A stretch of DNA of 64,000 nucleotides, taken from NCBI GenBank assembly GCA_021300155.1, contig JAJTID010000004.1, positions 1-64,000 of the forward strand, in the 5' to 3' direction. Positions 1 to 6,552 of this stretch are shown here, piece after piece. Below the pieces are notes generated by a model that saw only the letters and a program-made list of their open reading frames with translations, had not been told where the DNA came from and did no database searches. Source of the DNA: Pirellula sp. Its GTDB lineage: Bacteria > Planctomycetota > Planctomycetia > Pirellulales > Pirellulaceae. Made by a program: the position numbers and the translations under genes. The number at the start of each line of letters is the position of its first letter. Within the stretch, counting starts at the first letter, position 1.

Positions 1-1
1 A

Positions 2-640
2 CCTGAGTTTGACCGTGATTCGTTTTTCTTGCCTAGGAAAGGTAGCATTGCAGATAAGAAGTATGTCTCGTGGGTTTATGAATTATCAACACCTAAGGGA
101 TTCGCGTACATACAGCAAGTTGCATGGGACAAGAAAGAAGGCATGTTAGTCCGTGTGATTCCCGGCCGATTCAAGAATGCTGTTGAAGATCTAAGTAGGC
201 TGAGTCTGACCGAAGAGGTTTGGTACACCTATCATGAGATGGAACCACTAGCGAGAAGAAAGTTGGTCCGACGGGTTGCTCCATTGCCTATCCATGTTAA
301 ATGGAAAGATACTCCGGTGTTCTTGGGCTTTACTTTAGCAGACGAAGGACAAACACACGCTGAATATACTGTTGAACGCCCATTGGGAAGTGGCAAAAGG
401 ATTCGTGTGGATCGTCATACTGCAACGGAACGAGAGAAGAATCTTTCGCCGGAAGGTTACTTCACTCGTCCTCTTTTCTTGTATCACATTGTAACAGAGT
501 GGACACCAAGACTTAGCTGGGAACAAGTCCTCGGAAAAAAGCTTCCTATCCAGGTCAAGTTCGACAAGAAATGGCCTGATTTCGATGACCGGTACGAAGA
601 GTACATCAAGTCGAATTGGGGCAAGGATCGCGACCAATGA
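2..640 (+). CDS. Hypothetical protein, 5' end outside window
   Basis: The reading frame is open from the first base of the window, with residues PEFDRDSFFLPRK before any ATG, so the true start probably lies upstream and this is a C-terminal fragment of at least 212 residues. The sequence is soluble and rich in charged and aromatic residues, with no signal peptide or membrane segment. I do not recognise the family. It lies on the same strand as the next genes and is followed by a strong hairpin at 668-696. It belongs to the accessory stretch of small unknown genes that ends near 6400. Confidence 0.6.
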   Translation, partial: PEFDRDSFFLPRKGSIADKKYVSWVYELSTPKGFAYIQQVAWDKKEGMLVRVIPGRFKNAVEDLSRLSLTEEVWYTYHEMEPLARRKLVRRVAPLPIHVKWKDTPVFLGFTLADEGQTHAEYTVERPLGSGKRIRVDRHTATEREKNLSPEGYFTRPLFLYHIVTEWTPRLSWEQVLGKKLPIQVKFDKKWPDFDDRYEEYIKSNWGKDRDQ

Positions 641-667
641 ATCACCATCTACCTCCTCATCCCCCGG

Positions 668-696
668 CCCCTTCTCCTCCTCAGGAGGAGAAGGGG
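668..696. repeat. Perfect 13-bp hairpin, REP-like or terminator-like
   Basis: CCCCTTCTCCTCC at 668-680 is followed by a 3-base loop TCA and its exact reverse complement at 684-696. It sits between the stop of the first gene and the start of the next. There is no T-run after either arm, so it is more like a dispersed palindromic (REP-type) unit than a classical intrinsic terminator. Whether it is repeated elsewhere in the genome cannot be seen here. Confidence 0.7.
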
Positions 697-814
697 AGAG
701 ATCATTGCCTATACTCCACTTTCCTTGCAACGAGAAGAAGAGCGAGATCAGGTGACGTGGATGTTTTATGATGGTGGGGTTGCAAGAGTTAGTCGAAAGC
801 AAATAGGTGGAATG

Positions 815-1684
815 ATGGGAGCTGAAGGTACTGGCATTTTTCAACACGATTTATCTGCAGAAGTTCGAGATACTTTTTTCGAGTACTTCGACAAGGGGAT
901 GGATCTCAACCAGATCAAGCAACAAATCGGTGACGAGTTTGGTTACGAATCGCTGGACGGTGTGGAGAAGGAAGTCTATTGCGGTGCGATGATTCATTGT
1001 CTCTGGGAAATAGGTGCTCCTAACACCGAGTTCATTGATCAGCTCATAGGGCTTGAGAATCAATCGGAGCTGGAACAATACTGGGGCGATGATCTACCAC
1101 GTCGGCGTGCAGCGGTTACGCGGCTTCTCAAGAAGGTTGGTACACCGAAAGGAAAGCCCAAAAAGGCAAAAGGGGCTCAGCCGGATATCAAGCTTCTGTT
1201 TTCGCCTGGAGACTGCGTACTCTATCAGCGTACCAACGGGAGATATGTCCCACTCGTTTTTTGGGATGTAGAAAGATTGTCTGGCTTAGAATACCTTTTC
1301 GCTGTCCCCAATCTTTCGCGAGTCGAAGATCCAGACGTGATCAAGCGATTCCTGAGTCATCCCGATCAACTAACCAAAGAAGAATTCGCTCAATTGCTTT
1401 CCAGCAAGCAACGTTTCAAAACGATTGCGGTGAAAAACAAAGTGATGAAGTCTTTTCGAGAGAGATTTATTCGCTTTGCCCGAATTGATTTTCCGCCGTC
1501 GGACTGGCGAAATTCTACGATTGGAAATCTCGCTGAAACGCTGGAGTGCTTTGAGCAATTGCTCAATGGCAGCGGCTCCAGGTCGTTATCGCAATTGGAG
1601 ATCGAACAAATGAAATCTGATGGGTCGTTGTCAGTTGGCGCCCAAACGATACCAGTGATTTGCGCCTCAAAAGGTACCAGTTGA
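815..1684 (+). CDS. DUF4259-like hypothetical protein, 3' end altered by IS insertion
   Basis: The start at 815 (or the adjacent ATG at 812) gives the N-terminus MGAEGTGIFQHDLSAEVRD, which resembles the MGAWGTG...DVRD opening of a family often grouped with DUF4259. The longer frame open from 725 lacks this similarity. Later parts include a basic linker (GKPKKAKG) and a GDCVLYQ-type segment. The function of the family is unknown; small proteins of this kind are often found in accessory islands. An IS21-family element begins at 1629 inside the last codons. The present C-terminus (about 18 residues after SDGS) is therefore encoded by the IS end. Joining the flanks across the 6-bp target duplication would have ended the original protein only three residues further on (F-C-N-stop, stop at 4209-4211), so the core is probably intact. 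Confidence 0.65.
   Translation: MGAEGTGIFQHDLSAEVRDTFFEYFDKGMDLNQIKQQIGDEFGYESLDGVEKEVYCGAMIHCLWEIGAPNTEFIDQLIGLENQSELEQYWGDDLPRRRAAVTRLLKKVGTPKGKPKKAKGAQPDIKLLFSPGDCVLYQRTNGRYVPLVFWDVERLSGLEYLFAVPNLSRVEDPDVIKRFLSHPDQLTKEEFAQLLSSKQRFKTIAVKNKVMKSFRERFIRFARIDFPPSDWRNSTIGNLAETLECFEQLLNGSGSRSLSQLEIEQMKSDGSLSVGAQTIPVICASKGTS
1623..1628 (+). repeat. Target-site duplication, left copy (GGTCGT)
   Basis: GGTCGT immediately precedes the IS left end and is repeated directly after the right end at 4195-4200. Six bases lies within the usual 4-8 bp for the IS21 family, and the exact match supports a fairly recent insertion. Confidence 0.85.
1638..1679 (+). repeat. IS21 left-end repeats (two copies)
   Basis: Two direct copies, GCGCCCAAACGATACCA at 1638-1654 and GCGCCTCAAAAGGTACCA at 1662-1679, are spaced by about 24 bp. 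In IS21 elements such multiple terminal repeats are transposase-binding sites; that role is inferred here. Confidence 0.8.
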
Positions 1685-1750
1685 AGCAAGGAGGCTGATG
1701 GTGTTCCCTTGTGCGTTTCTTTTTAACAGAAACTCACAACGGCGAGCATC

Positions 1751-3313
1751 ATGGCGAATCAACTGGGCATGGATAAAGCATTAGCAATTAAGAACTTACG
1801 TACTCTCGGTATGTCCGAACGAGCTATCGCTCGTAGCCTCGGCGTGTCTAGAAACGCCGTTCGAAGGCACTTGGAAGGTATTTCCTCAAACGATACCAAG
1901 GCGCCAACCGGGTCAGCGCCAACCGGGTCGGAACCGTCAAACGATGCCACGGCGCCAACCGGGTCCGAGGCCATGCTCCAGGCCGCCAGCAAGCCACTTT
2001 CTGCAAGCCAGTGTGAGCCTCTTCGGGAAGTTATTTTAGCTAAGCTCGAACAGGGGTTAGACCATCGAAGGATATTTCAGGATCTTGTCGAGGAGCATGG
2101 CTTTAAGAGCAAGTACTGGTCTGTGAACCGCTTCATCAAGAGCCTCGGATCGGACTCGGAGTTGCCATTCAGGCGAATGGAAGTCGAGCCAGGTTGGGAG
2201 CTCCAAGTCGACTTCGGTGCAGGCCGCCCTTGCAAAGATCACACCGGTGTTCTTCGAAAGACCTACATCTTTCGAGCAATCCTCAGCCATTCACGTAAGG
2301 GATACACCGAGGCTGTGACGCGGCTAACGACGGAGTGCTTCATTCGTTCTTTGGAGAACGCTTTCTGGAGGCTTGGAGGAGTGCCAAAGACCGTTGTCTT
2401 TGACAATGCGAAGTGCGCGGTTATCAAAGCCGATTGGTATGACCCAGAACTGCATCCGAAGATCATCGACTTCTGCAAGTACTACAACTTCACGTTGCTA
2501 CCGACTCGACCAGCAACGCCACGCCATAAAGGAAAAGTCGAGCGAGGCGTTGACTATGCTCAGGAGAACGCATTGAAGGGAAGAACTTTCGAGGGGATTG
2601 CAGATCAGAATGCGCACTTAGAGCATTGGGAAAAGACCGTCGCCGATACACGCATTCACGGGACAACCAAGGAGCATGTAGGCAAGGCCTTTGAGAGCCG
2701 CGAGAAACCCGCATTGGCTCCACTGCCATCGACGCGATTCCCCTTCTTTGAAGAAGGTAAACGCAAGGTCTCTCGCGATGGCCATGTATCTGTCGGTCGA
2801 GCGTTCTACTCTGCTCCACCGGAGTATTTAGGTTGCGAAGTTTGGGTTCGATGGAACAGTCAGACCGTACGGCTTTTAAATCCACGCATGGAAAGTATCG
2901 CTGTTCATTGCACACAACTACCCGGTCGCTTTAGCACTTTGGGTGAACATATCCACAACGAGAAGATTCACACGATTGAACGCGGAATCGAATATCTCCT
3001 TAGAAAAGTAAGGTTTATTGGCCCTCATGCTACGCGTTGGGCGGAGACGACCATTGAGGATAGAGGTGTTGCAGCTGCAAGAACACTTCAAGGACTTCTA
3101 AGTTTAGTCAAGAAGTACAAGACCGACAAAATTGATAGGGCTTGCGACACCGCTTGGCGTAGTAAGGCAAGTAGTTATCGAGTGGTGAAACGACTCCTCG
3201 AAAACGATTCAGCGGCCCAACAGCAAACCATGGACTTCGTGGACGACCATCCGATCATTCGACCGGTGGCGGAATACAGTGATTTTATTCGACGTTCTAT
3301 TCAAGGAGGATAA
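1751..3313 (+). CDS. istA: IS21 transposase IstA
   Basis: This 520-residue DDE transposase carries out strand transfer with its helper IstB. An N-terminal helix-turn-helix lies near residues 12-42 (LGMSERAIARSLGVSRNAV). The rve-type catalytic core shows D154 (LQVDFGAG), D218 (VFDNAK) and E264 (HKGKVERG). The length is typical for IstA. Between the HTH and the core is an odd linker (about residues 46-74) containing three APTGS motifs, encoded by a 14-nt DNA repeat GCGCCAACCGGGTC. The same DNA repeat recurs at the 3' end of istB. istB starts five bases after this gene's stop, consistent with co-translation. Confidence 0.95.
   Translation: MANQLGMDKALAIKNLRTLGMSERAIARSLGVSRNAVRRHLEGISSNDTKAPTGSAPTGSEPSNDATAPTGSEAMLQAASKPLSASQCEPLREVILAKLEQGLDHRRIFQDLVEEHGFKSKYWSVNRFIKSLGSDSELPFRRMEVEPGWELQVDFGAGRPCKDHTGVLRKTYIFRAILSHSRKGYTEAVTRLTTECFIRSLENAFWRLGGVPKTVVFDNAKCAVIKADWYDPELHPKIIDFCKYYNFTLLPTRPATPRHKGKVERGVDYAQENALKGRTFEGIADQNAHLEHWEKTVADTRIHGTTKEHVGKAFESREKPALAPLPSTRFPFFEEGKRKVSRDGHVSVGRAFYSAPPEYLGCEVWVRWNSQTVRLLNPRMESIAVHCTQLPGRFSTLGEHIHNEKIHTIERGIEYLLRKVRFIGPHATRWAETTIEDRGVAAARTLQGLLSLVKKYKTDKIDRACDTAWRSKASSYRVVKRLLENDSAAQQQTMDFVDDHPIIRPVAEYSDFIRRSIQGG
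1886..1965 (+). repeat. Internal end-like repeats within istA
   Basis: Two 29-bp composite repeats lie at 1886-1914 and 1937-1965. Each is TCAAACGATACCA (or ..ATGCCA) followed by two bases and GCGCCAACCGGGTC. An extra 14-nt half copy lies between them at 1916-1929. The first part matches the IS terminal repeat. The second resembles the inverted tip of the element. They encode the APTGS-rich linker of IstA. Confidence 0.8.
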
Positions 3314-3317
3314 GGAC

Positions 3318-4094
3318 ATGTCAGATGGATTGAGTAACATGCTAAAGAAGTTGCGACTCTCGGGTCTTGGAGACTCGCTGGAGATACGCCTTCATGAAGC
3401 ATCTAGCAGAGGCCTAACGCATCGCGAGTTCTTGGAACTGGTGCTGCAAGATGAGTTGCTAGTCCGCGACGGACGGCAAGTATCGAGACGGATCACATCC
3501 GCATGCTTTCGAGATGTGAAGCGACTTGAGGATTTCGACTTCTCGTTCAACACTTCGATAAAGAAGAATCACATCTTTGACATAGCAACATGTCGATTCA
3601 TTCGCGACAAACGTGATGTTCTTTGGTTGGGACCGCCAGGGACTGGGAAAAGTCATCTATGTCAATCGATCGGAGTTGCAGCGATCCGAACTGGGTTCAC
3701 GGTGTATTATCGTTCGATCTTCGATACGGTAAGAGACTTCTTACATGATGAAGCAATGGAAGGACACGATAAGATACTGCAACGTTACTTGAAGCCCGAC
3801 CTGCTGATCATTGACGACATGGGGATGAAGCAACTCCCAAAGCGATCAGGTGAATACCTCTTCGAGATCATCATGCGCCGCCATGAACTTCGCTCGACGA
3901 TGATGACGAGCAACAGACCTTTAGATGACTGGGGCAAATTGATAGGTGATGTCCCGAGCGCAACGGCAATCCTAGATCGATTCTTGCACCGAGCGGAGTT
4001 GGTCCAGATAACGGGAAAAAGTTATCGCCTGGAGAAATCTGAAAAAAGCTCAAAAGGTACCAAAGCGCCAACCGGGTCAAATGCCGATAACTAG
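3318..4094 (+). CDS. istB: IS21 helper ATPase IstB
   Basis: This 258-residue AAA+ helper ATPase of IS21 transposition has a Walker A motif GPPGTGKS at residues 105-112 and a Walker B LLIIDD near 162-167. It regulates target selection and assembly of the IstA complex in the family. The start at 3318 is chosen because AGGAGG at about 3304-3309 precedes it at good spacing, and because the ORF extension upstream from 3279 overlaps istA. The C-terminus ends in TKAPTGSNADN, encoded by a third copy of the internal 29-bp repeat (4050-4078), and is longer than the conserved ATPase domain requires. Confidence 0.95.
   Translation: MSDGLSNMLKKLRLSGLGDSLEIRLHEASSRGLTHREFLELVLQDELLVRDGRQVSRRITSACFRDVKRLEDFDFSFNTSIKKNHIFDIATCRFIRDKRDVLWLGPPGTGKSHLCQSIGVAAIRTGFTVYYRSIFDTVRDFLHDEAMEGHDKILQRYLKPDLLIIDDMGMKQLPKRSGEYLFEIIMRRHELRSTMMTSNRPLDDWGKLIGDVPSATAILDRFLHRAELVQITGKSYRLEKSEKSSKGTKAPTGSNADN
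4050..4078 (+). repeat. Third internal composite repeat, 3' end of istB
   Basis: TCAAAAGGTACCA at 4050-4062, then two bases and GCGCCAACCGGGTC at 4065-4078. The first half is identical to the inner left-end repeat of the IS (1667-1679 region). It codes for the last residues of IstB. Confidence 0.8.
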
Positions 4095-4142
4095 AGTATC
4101 AAACGGAACCAGTAACGGACTGGAATGGATTCACAGGTAAAG

Positions 4143-4185
4143 TGGTATCGTTTGAGGCGCAAACAGGTGGTATCGTTTCAAGCGC
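4143..4185 (-). repeat. IS21 right-end repeats (two inverted copies)
   Basis: TGGTATCGTTTGAGGCGC at 4143-4160 and TGGTATCGTTTCAAGCGC at 4168-4185 are reverse complements of the left-end repeats. They are presumed IstA binding sites. Confidence 0.8.
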
Positions 4186-4194
4186 CAACTGACA

Positions 4195-4200
4195 GGTCGT
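4195..4200 (+). repeat. Target-site duplication, right copy (GGTCGT)
   Basis: Exact copy of 1623-1628 directly after the right tip of the IS. Confidence 0.85.
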
Positions 4201-4221
4201 TTTGCAATTGAAATTCTGAAT

Positions 4222-4480
4222 ATGAAACCCAAAACGCGATCGCTTACCGACAAGGACCTCAACCGCTTTGAGCGTGGAGTACTTAAAAAAAATTCAAAAG
4301 CATGGCTGGCATGCGAATGGGATTGCAGGTGAAGGATCGTCGCCCACCTGGACCTACAGCGTTGGACTCTTTGCGAAGTACGGTCAGCCCGAGTTGATGC
4401 GAAAACAAGGTAAAAAGTTTGGCTCCAAGTCGATGGTGCGCCCAAAAGGTTATCGATTAGAGTTCACGAGAGGAGAATCT
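4222..4480 (+). pseudogene. Frameshifted remnant of a DUF4262-like gene
   Basis: An ATG at 4222 opens a frame that stops after about 37 codons. An overlapping frame from about 4268 reads KKIQKHGWHANGI, then PTWTYSVGLFAKYGQPEL, which resembles the GW...YTVGL...GHPEL core of the DUF4262 family. The join falls in or near a run of adenines, consistent with a frameshift. Homology fades after PEL and the frame runs into the next gene, so the C-terminal half is missing. The remnant begins just after the IS right end. It is called a pseudogene by appearance; a short intact protein of unknown type cannot be excluded. Confidence 0.5.
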
Positions 4481-4481
4481 T

Positions 4482-4838
4482 ATGGCAATGACCAGCGACG
4501 ACATTATTCACCATATGGCCTGCGATTTGTCGCAGAACATCGATCGTTTGGTTAAGAATTGGCCGCTGCCAAACGAACCTGCTGACGCATACACTGATTC
4601 AGTTCGAGCAGTTTTTGGCAAGAAACCTACTGCCGAATCAGTTGCCGAGTATTACAAAAGTGGTGTCGTAGCACAAGCACTACGACATGAGCTGAACAAC
4701 AGGTTCGAAACCTCTGTCCTGGACGAACAGACCGCGACATCATTGCTCGAAATCCTCATAAAGAACAAATTAGGCCCAGAATTTTTAAAGGAGCATCGAC
4801 CGAACGACGGTGCTCCTAAACCCAAAACATGTAAATAA
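4482..4838 (+). CDS. Hypothetical protein (118 aa)
   Basis: The start MAMTSDDIIHH is supported by a GAGAGGAGA ribosome-binding site about 8 bases upstream. The protein is soluble, helical by composition, acidic in the first half and lysine-rich at the end (NDGAPKPKTCK). No family is recognised. It lies in the run of small same-strand unknown genes between the IS and the 6433-6547 element. Such arrays often contain immunity or antitoxin proteins, but nothing in this sequence shows that directly. Confidence 0.6.
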   Translation: MAMTSDDIIHHMACDLSQNIDRLVKNWPLPNEPADAYTDSVRAVFGKKPTAESVAEYYKSGVVAQALRHELNNRFETSVLDEQTATSLLEILIKNKLGPEFLKEHRPNDGAPKPKTCK

Positions 4839-4844
4839 AAGGAC

Positions 4845-5022
4845 ATGCACAGCAAGCTGATTTTCATGGAATTCCGAATCGCATGCAAGAATTCAATGGC
4901 TATCGGTTCTGGAACCACGGCCGATGGAGAGTTTGTCTTCTCGACAATATTAAAGGATAGGGAACGCCATGGCTGCTGCTGAATCTTTTGCTCCAAAGTC
5001 CTTCGGCTGGTGGCTCTGGTAG
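4845..5022 (+). pseudogene. Possible small-gene remnant
   Basis: A 45-codon frame (MHSKLIFMEFR...) ends at 4980-4982. A second frame from an ATG at 4969 reads MAAAESFAPKSFGWWLW and ends at 5020-5022. An aromatic GWWLW end is common in small single-domain bacterial proteins, so the two frames may be halves of one frameshifted gene. Support is weak: there is no clear ribosome-binding site and no family match. Confidence 0.25.
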
Positions 5023-5063
5023 AACACAAAGGGGCGTGCTGGCTAAGGGCAAATCACGAGACT

Positions 5064-5582
5064 ATGAATACAGAGAATGCGAGCAATCACTTTGCGTGGA
5101 CGACACCATCAATTCGGATCGTCATGGAAGCGAACGTCGAACCTAGACGGATGGCTCTTTGTAAGTTTAGTTTTGGGTCGCCGCAGAAGTGTGTTTTAAG
5201 GTACCCCTACGGTGTGGAACATCCGATGTTCGCAGTTCATACTTTTCTTGCGGCTTTTCTTATTATTGGGAGAAAATACGCGAGAGTAGCGAATTTGCCC
5301 GAATCACCTGAGGAGCTTTGGAAGACCGCGACTGAACGAGAAGTATCTACCGATTGCTCCGATGGAATAAGTTTAAGGATGCTCTACTCGGAAGACACTG
5401 TGGCGATCTGTTGGAAAAACGCCTTGGATTGGGATCCGGATCTGGTTCGTCCCGAGTTCGAAAGTTTTACTGTCAATCGGTTTGAGTTCGTTGAAGCCGT
5501 CCAGCATGCAATTGAATTCCTTAATGGATTCTCGGAGTCCCCATTCAATTGCGACACATTGAATTACGAGAAGCATGCGTAA
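5064..5582 (+). CDS. Hypothetical protein (172 aa)
   Basis: The start at 5064 (MNTENASNHFAWTTPS) is preferred over the ORF opening at 5010, whose first residues overlap the preceding remnant. The middle holds a hydrophobic patch (MFAVHTFLAAFLIIG) that could be a buried helix rather than a membrane anchor. The C-terminal half is acidic (DWDPDLVRPEFESFTV). No family is recognised. It is part of the accessory run of small genes. Confidence 0.5.
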   Translation: MNTENASNHFAWTTPSIRIVMEANVEPRRMALCKFSFGSPQKCVLRYPYGVEHPMFAVHTFLAAFLIIGRKYARVANLPESPEELWKTATEREVSTDCSDGISLRMLYSEDTVAICWKNALDWDPDLVRPEFESFTVNRFEFVEAVQHAIEFLNGFSESPFNCDTLNYEKHA

Positions 5583-5689
5583 GCTTTCAGACAGTCAAAG
5601 GACGAATGAGTAATCGATGTTCAAACGGTCGCGCGGTATTGGATCGCTCGGTTCAACGAGTGCCAGAAAGTAGTTCGCACATCGGGATT

Positions 5690-6016
5690 ATGAGTACAAC
5701 ACTCAAATTGATGGCAGACTACGGTGGAACAGTACTTTGGCGGTTGGATGGAGACCAATCTGGACCTATTGAGCTGGATGCTATGAATGCATTGCCGATA
5801 CCGGCTGAACTCCAGCATACTCTCCAGGAGTGGGCTGGAAAGTATGATGCCACGTTGAACCAAGACTACCCACCTGATTCCGGTTTCGCCAGTGACGAGG
5901 ACGAACTAGCATTTGAGATTGAAGGCAAACGTCTTTGGGAGTCATTGAAATTAGCCCTTGGAGCCGATTGGGAAGTTTTCTACTTCAGCAATAGCGAAGG
6001 ACGATTATTGAATTAG
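5690..6016 (+). CDS. Conserved hypothetical protein (108 aa)
   Basis: The start at 5690 gives MSTTLKLMADYGGTVLWRL; the ORF is open from 5549 but the upstream part overlaps the previous gene and looks non-coding. The sequence pattern LPIPAELQHTLQEWAGKYDATLN...GFASDEDELAFEIEGKRLWESLKLALGADWEV is split here around motifs I recognise from small conserved proteins mostly seen in actinobacteria and other soil bacteria, often adjacent to toxin-immunity or other accessory genes. The key features are the KYDATLN and GFAS segments and the LGADWEVFYFS end. No function is established. Confidence 0.6.
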   Translation: MSTTLKLMADYGGTVLWRLDGDQSGPIELDAMNALPIPAELQHTLQEWAGKYDATLNQDYPPDSGFASDEDELAFEIEGKRLWESLKLALGADWEVFYFSNSEGRLLN

Positions 6017-6160
6017 GCAAGAGCCATGGTGACTTACCGGATCACTTCGCTCAGCGCGTGCCATGCACTTTCCTGATACTACAACAAAATCGGCGGAAAA
6101 ATCCGGTCAATTACAGTTTACGGACGTGGTTGGAAGATCATTGCACCGAGGATACCCTAA

Positions 6161-6370
6161 ATGCAAGGCTTAAGCTTTCAGGAATTAAAAAAGAGACTTG
6201 AAGATGTCAAATCAGGTCACACATTCGATGATCGTTACGCCTGTTGTTGGAGGGGCTATTTGGCCGCTCTGATTGAGTGGGGGTTAATTTCGCCAAACAC
6301 TCACCTTGAGTTGATAAAGCTTATTCCTATTGAAGAACCAGACCCCAGTGACTCGATTTTTCTAGGATGA
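6161..6370 (+). CDS. Small hypothetical protein (69 aa)
   Basis: MQGLSFQELKKRLEDVKSGH opens a short soluble protein with an amphipathic N-terminal helix, a CCWRGYLAALIEWG core and an acidic end. No family is recognised. Its size and position suggest an immunity-type or antitoxin-type gene, but this is context only. The next 60 bases lead into the inverted-repeat element. Confidence 0.45.
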   Translation: MQGLSFQELKKRLEDVKSGHTFDDRYACCWRGYLAALIEWGLISPNTHLELIKLIPIEEPDPSDSIFLG

Positions 6371-6432
6371 ACCTGTATTCTCCAGTCTGTCAAATGGAAC
6401 GAACAAGTTCGATCGAATTAGCGATGTATCCC

Positions 6433-6547
6433 AAATGCTAGCTACCAAACTCACGCTCCCACCGGGCAAGCCGGTGGGGGGCGGCAGACTGGCGTGCAGA
6501 CCCCCACGGGTTTACTCGTGGGTGAATCAGTTTGGCAGCTAGCATTT
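6433..6547. repeat. 115-bp inverted-repeat element, REP/BIME-like
   Basis: Outer arms AAATGCTAGCTACCAAACT (6433-6451) and AGTTTGGCAGCTAGCATTT (6529-6547) pair over 19 bp with one mismatch. Inside lie two further hairpins: CCCACCGG/CCGGTGGG at 6458-6465 and 6471-6478, and CCCACG/CGTGGG at 6503-6508 and 6517-6522. The arrangement of two small hairpins inside a large one is typical of bacterial BIME or small MITE-like units. It lies five bases after the stop codon of the minus-strand methylase gene and may also act as a transcription barrier between the two converging gene sets. Confidence 0.75.
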
Positions 6548-6552
6548 CGAAC

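Larger units (their letters stand above)
1629..4194 (+). mobile_element. Complete IS21-family insertion sequence (2566 bp)
   Basis: The element starts TGTCAGTTGGCGCC and ends with the inverted form GCGCCAACTGACA, so the 5'-TG...CA-3' tips are as known for IS21. Each end carries two copies of a repeat close to GCGCCTCAAACGATACCA: 1638-1654 and 1662-1679 on the left, and inverted at 4143-4160 and 4168-4185 on the right. It encodes IstA and IstB in the usual order and is flanked by GGTCGT duplications. Both genes are open and carry their catalytic motifs, so it may still be mobile. Unusually, related end-repeat motifs also occur inside the coding region at 1886-1914, 1937-1965 and 4050-4078. Confidence 0.92.

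Noticed and set aside
668-696. Considered as an intrinsic terminator
   Set aside because: Strong stem but no T-run on either side; annotated only as a hairpin repeat.
725-814. Upstream extension of the DUF4259-like gene from 725
   Set aside because: The conserved N-terminus begins at MGAEGTG (815), and the extra residues have no similarity or clear ribosome site.
1886-1965. Considered as a CRISPR-like array
   Set aside because: Only two full copies with short, non-regular spacing inside a coding gene, no cas genes and a clear match to the IS end-repeats.
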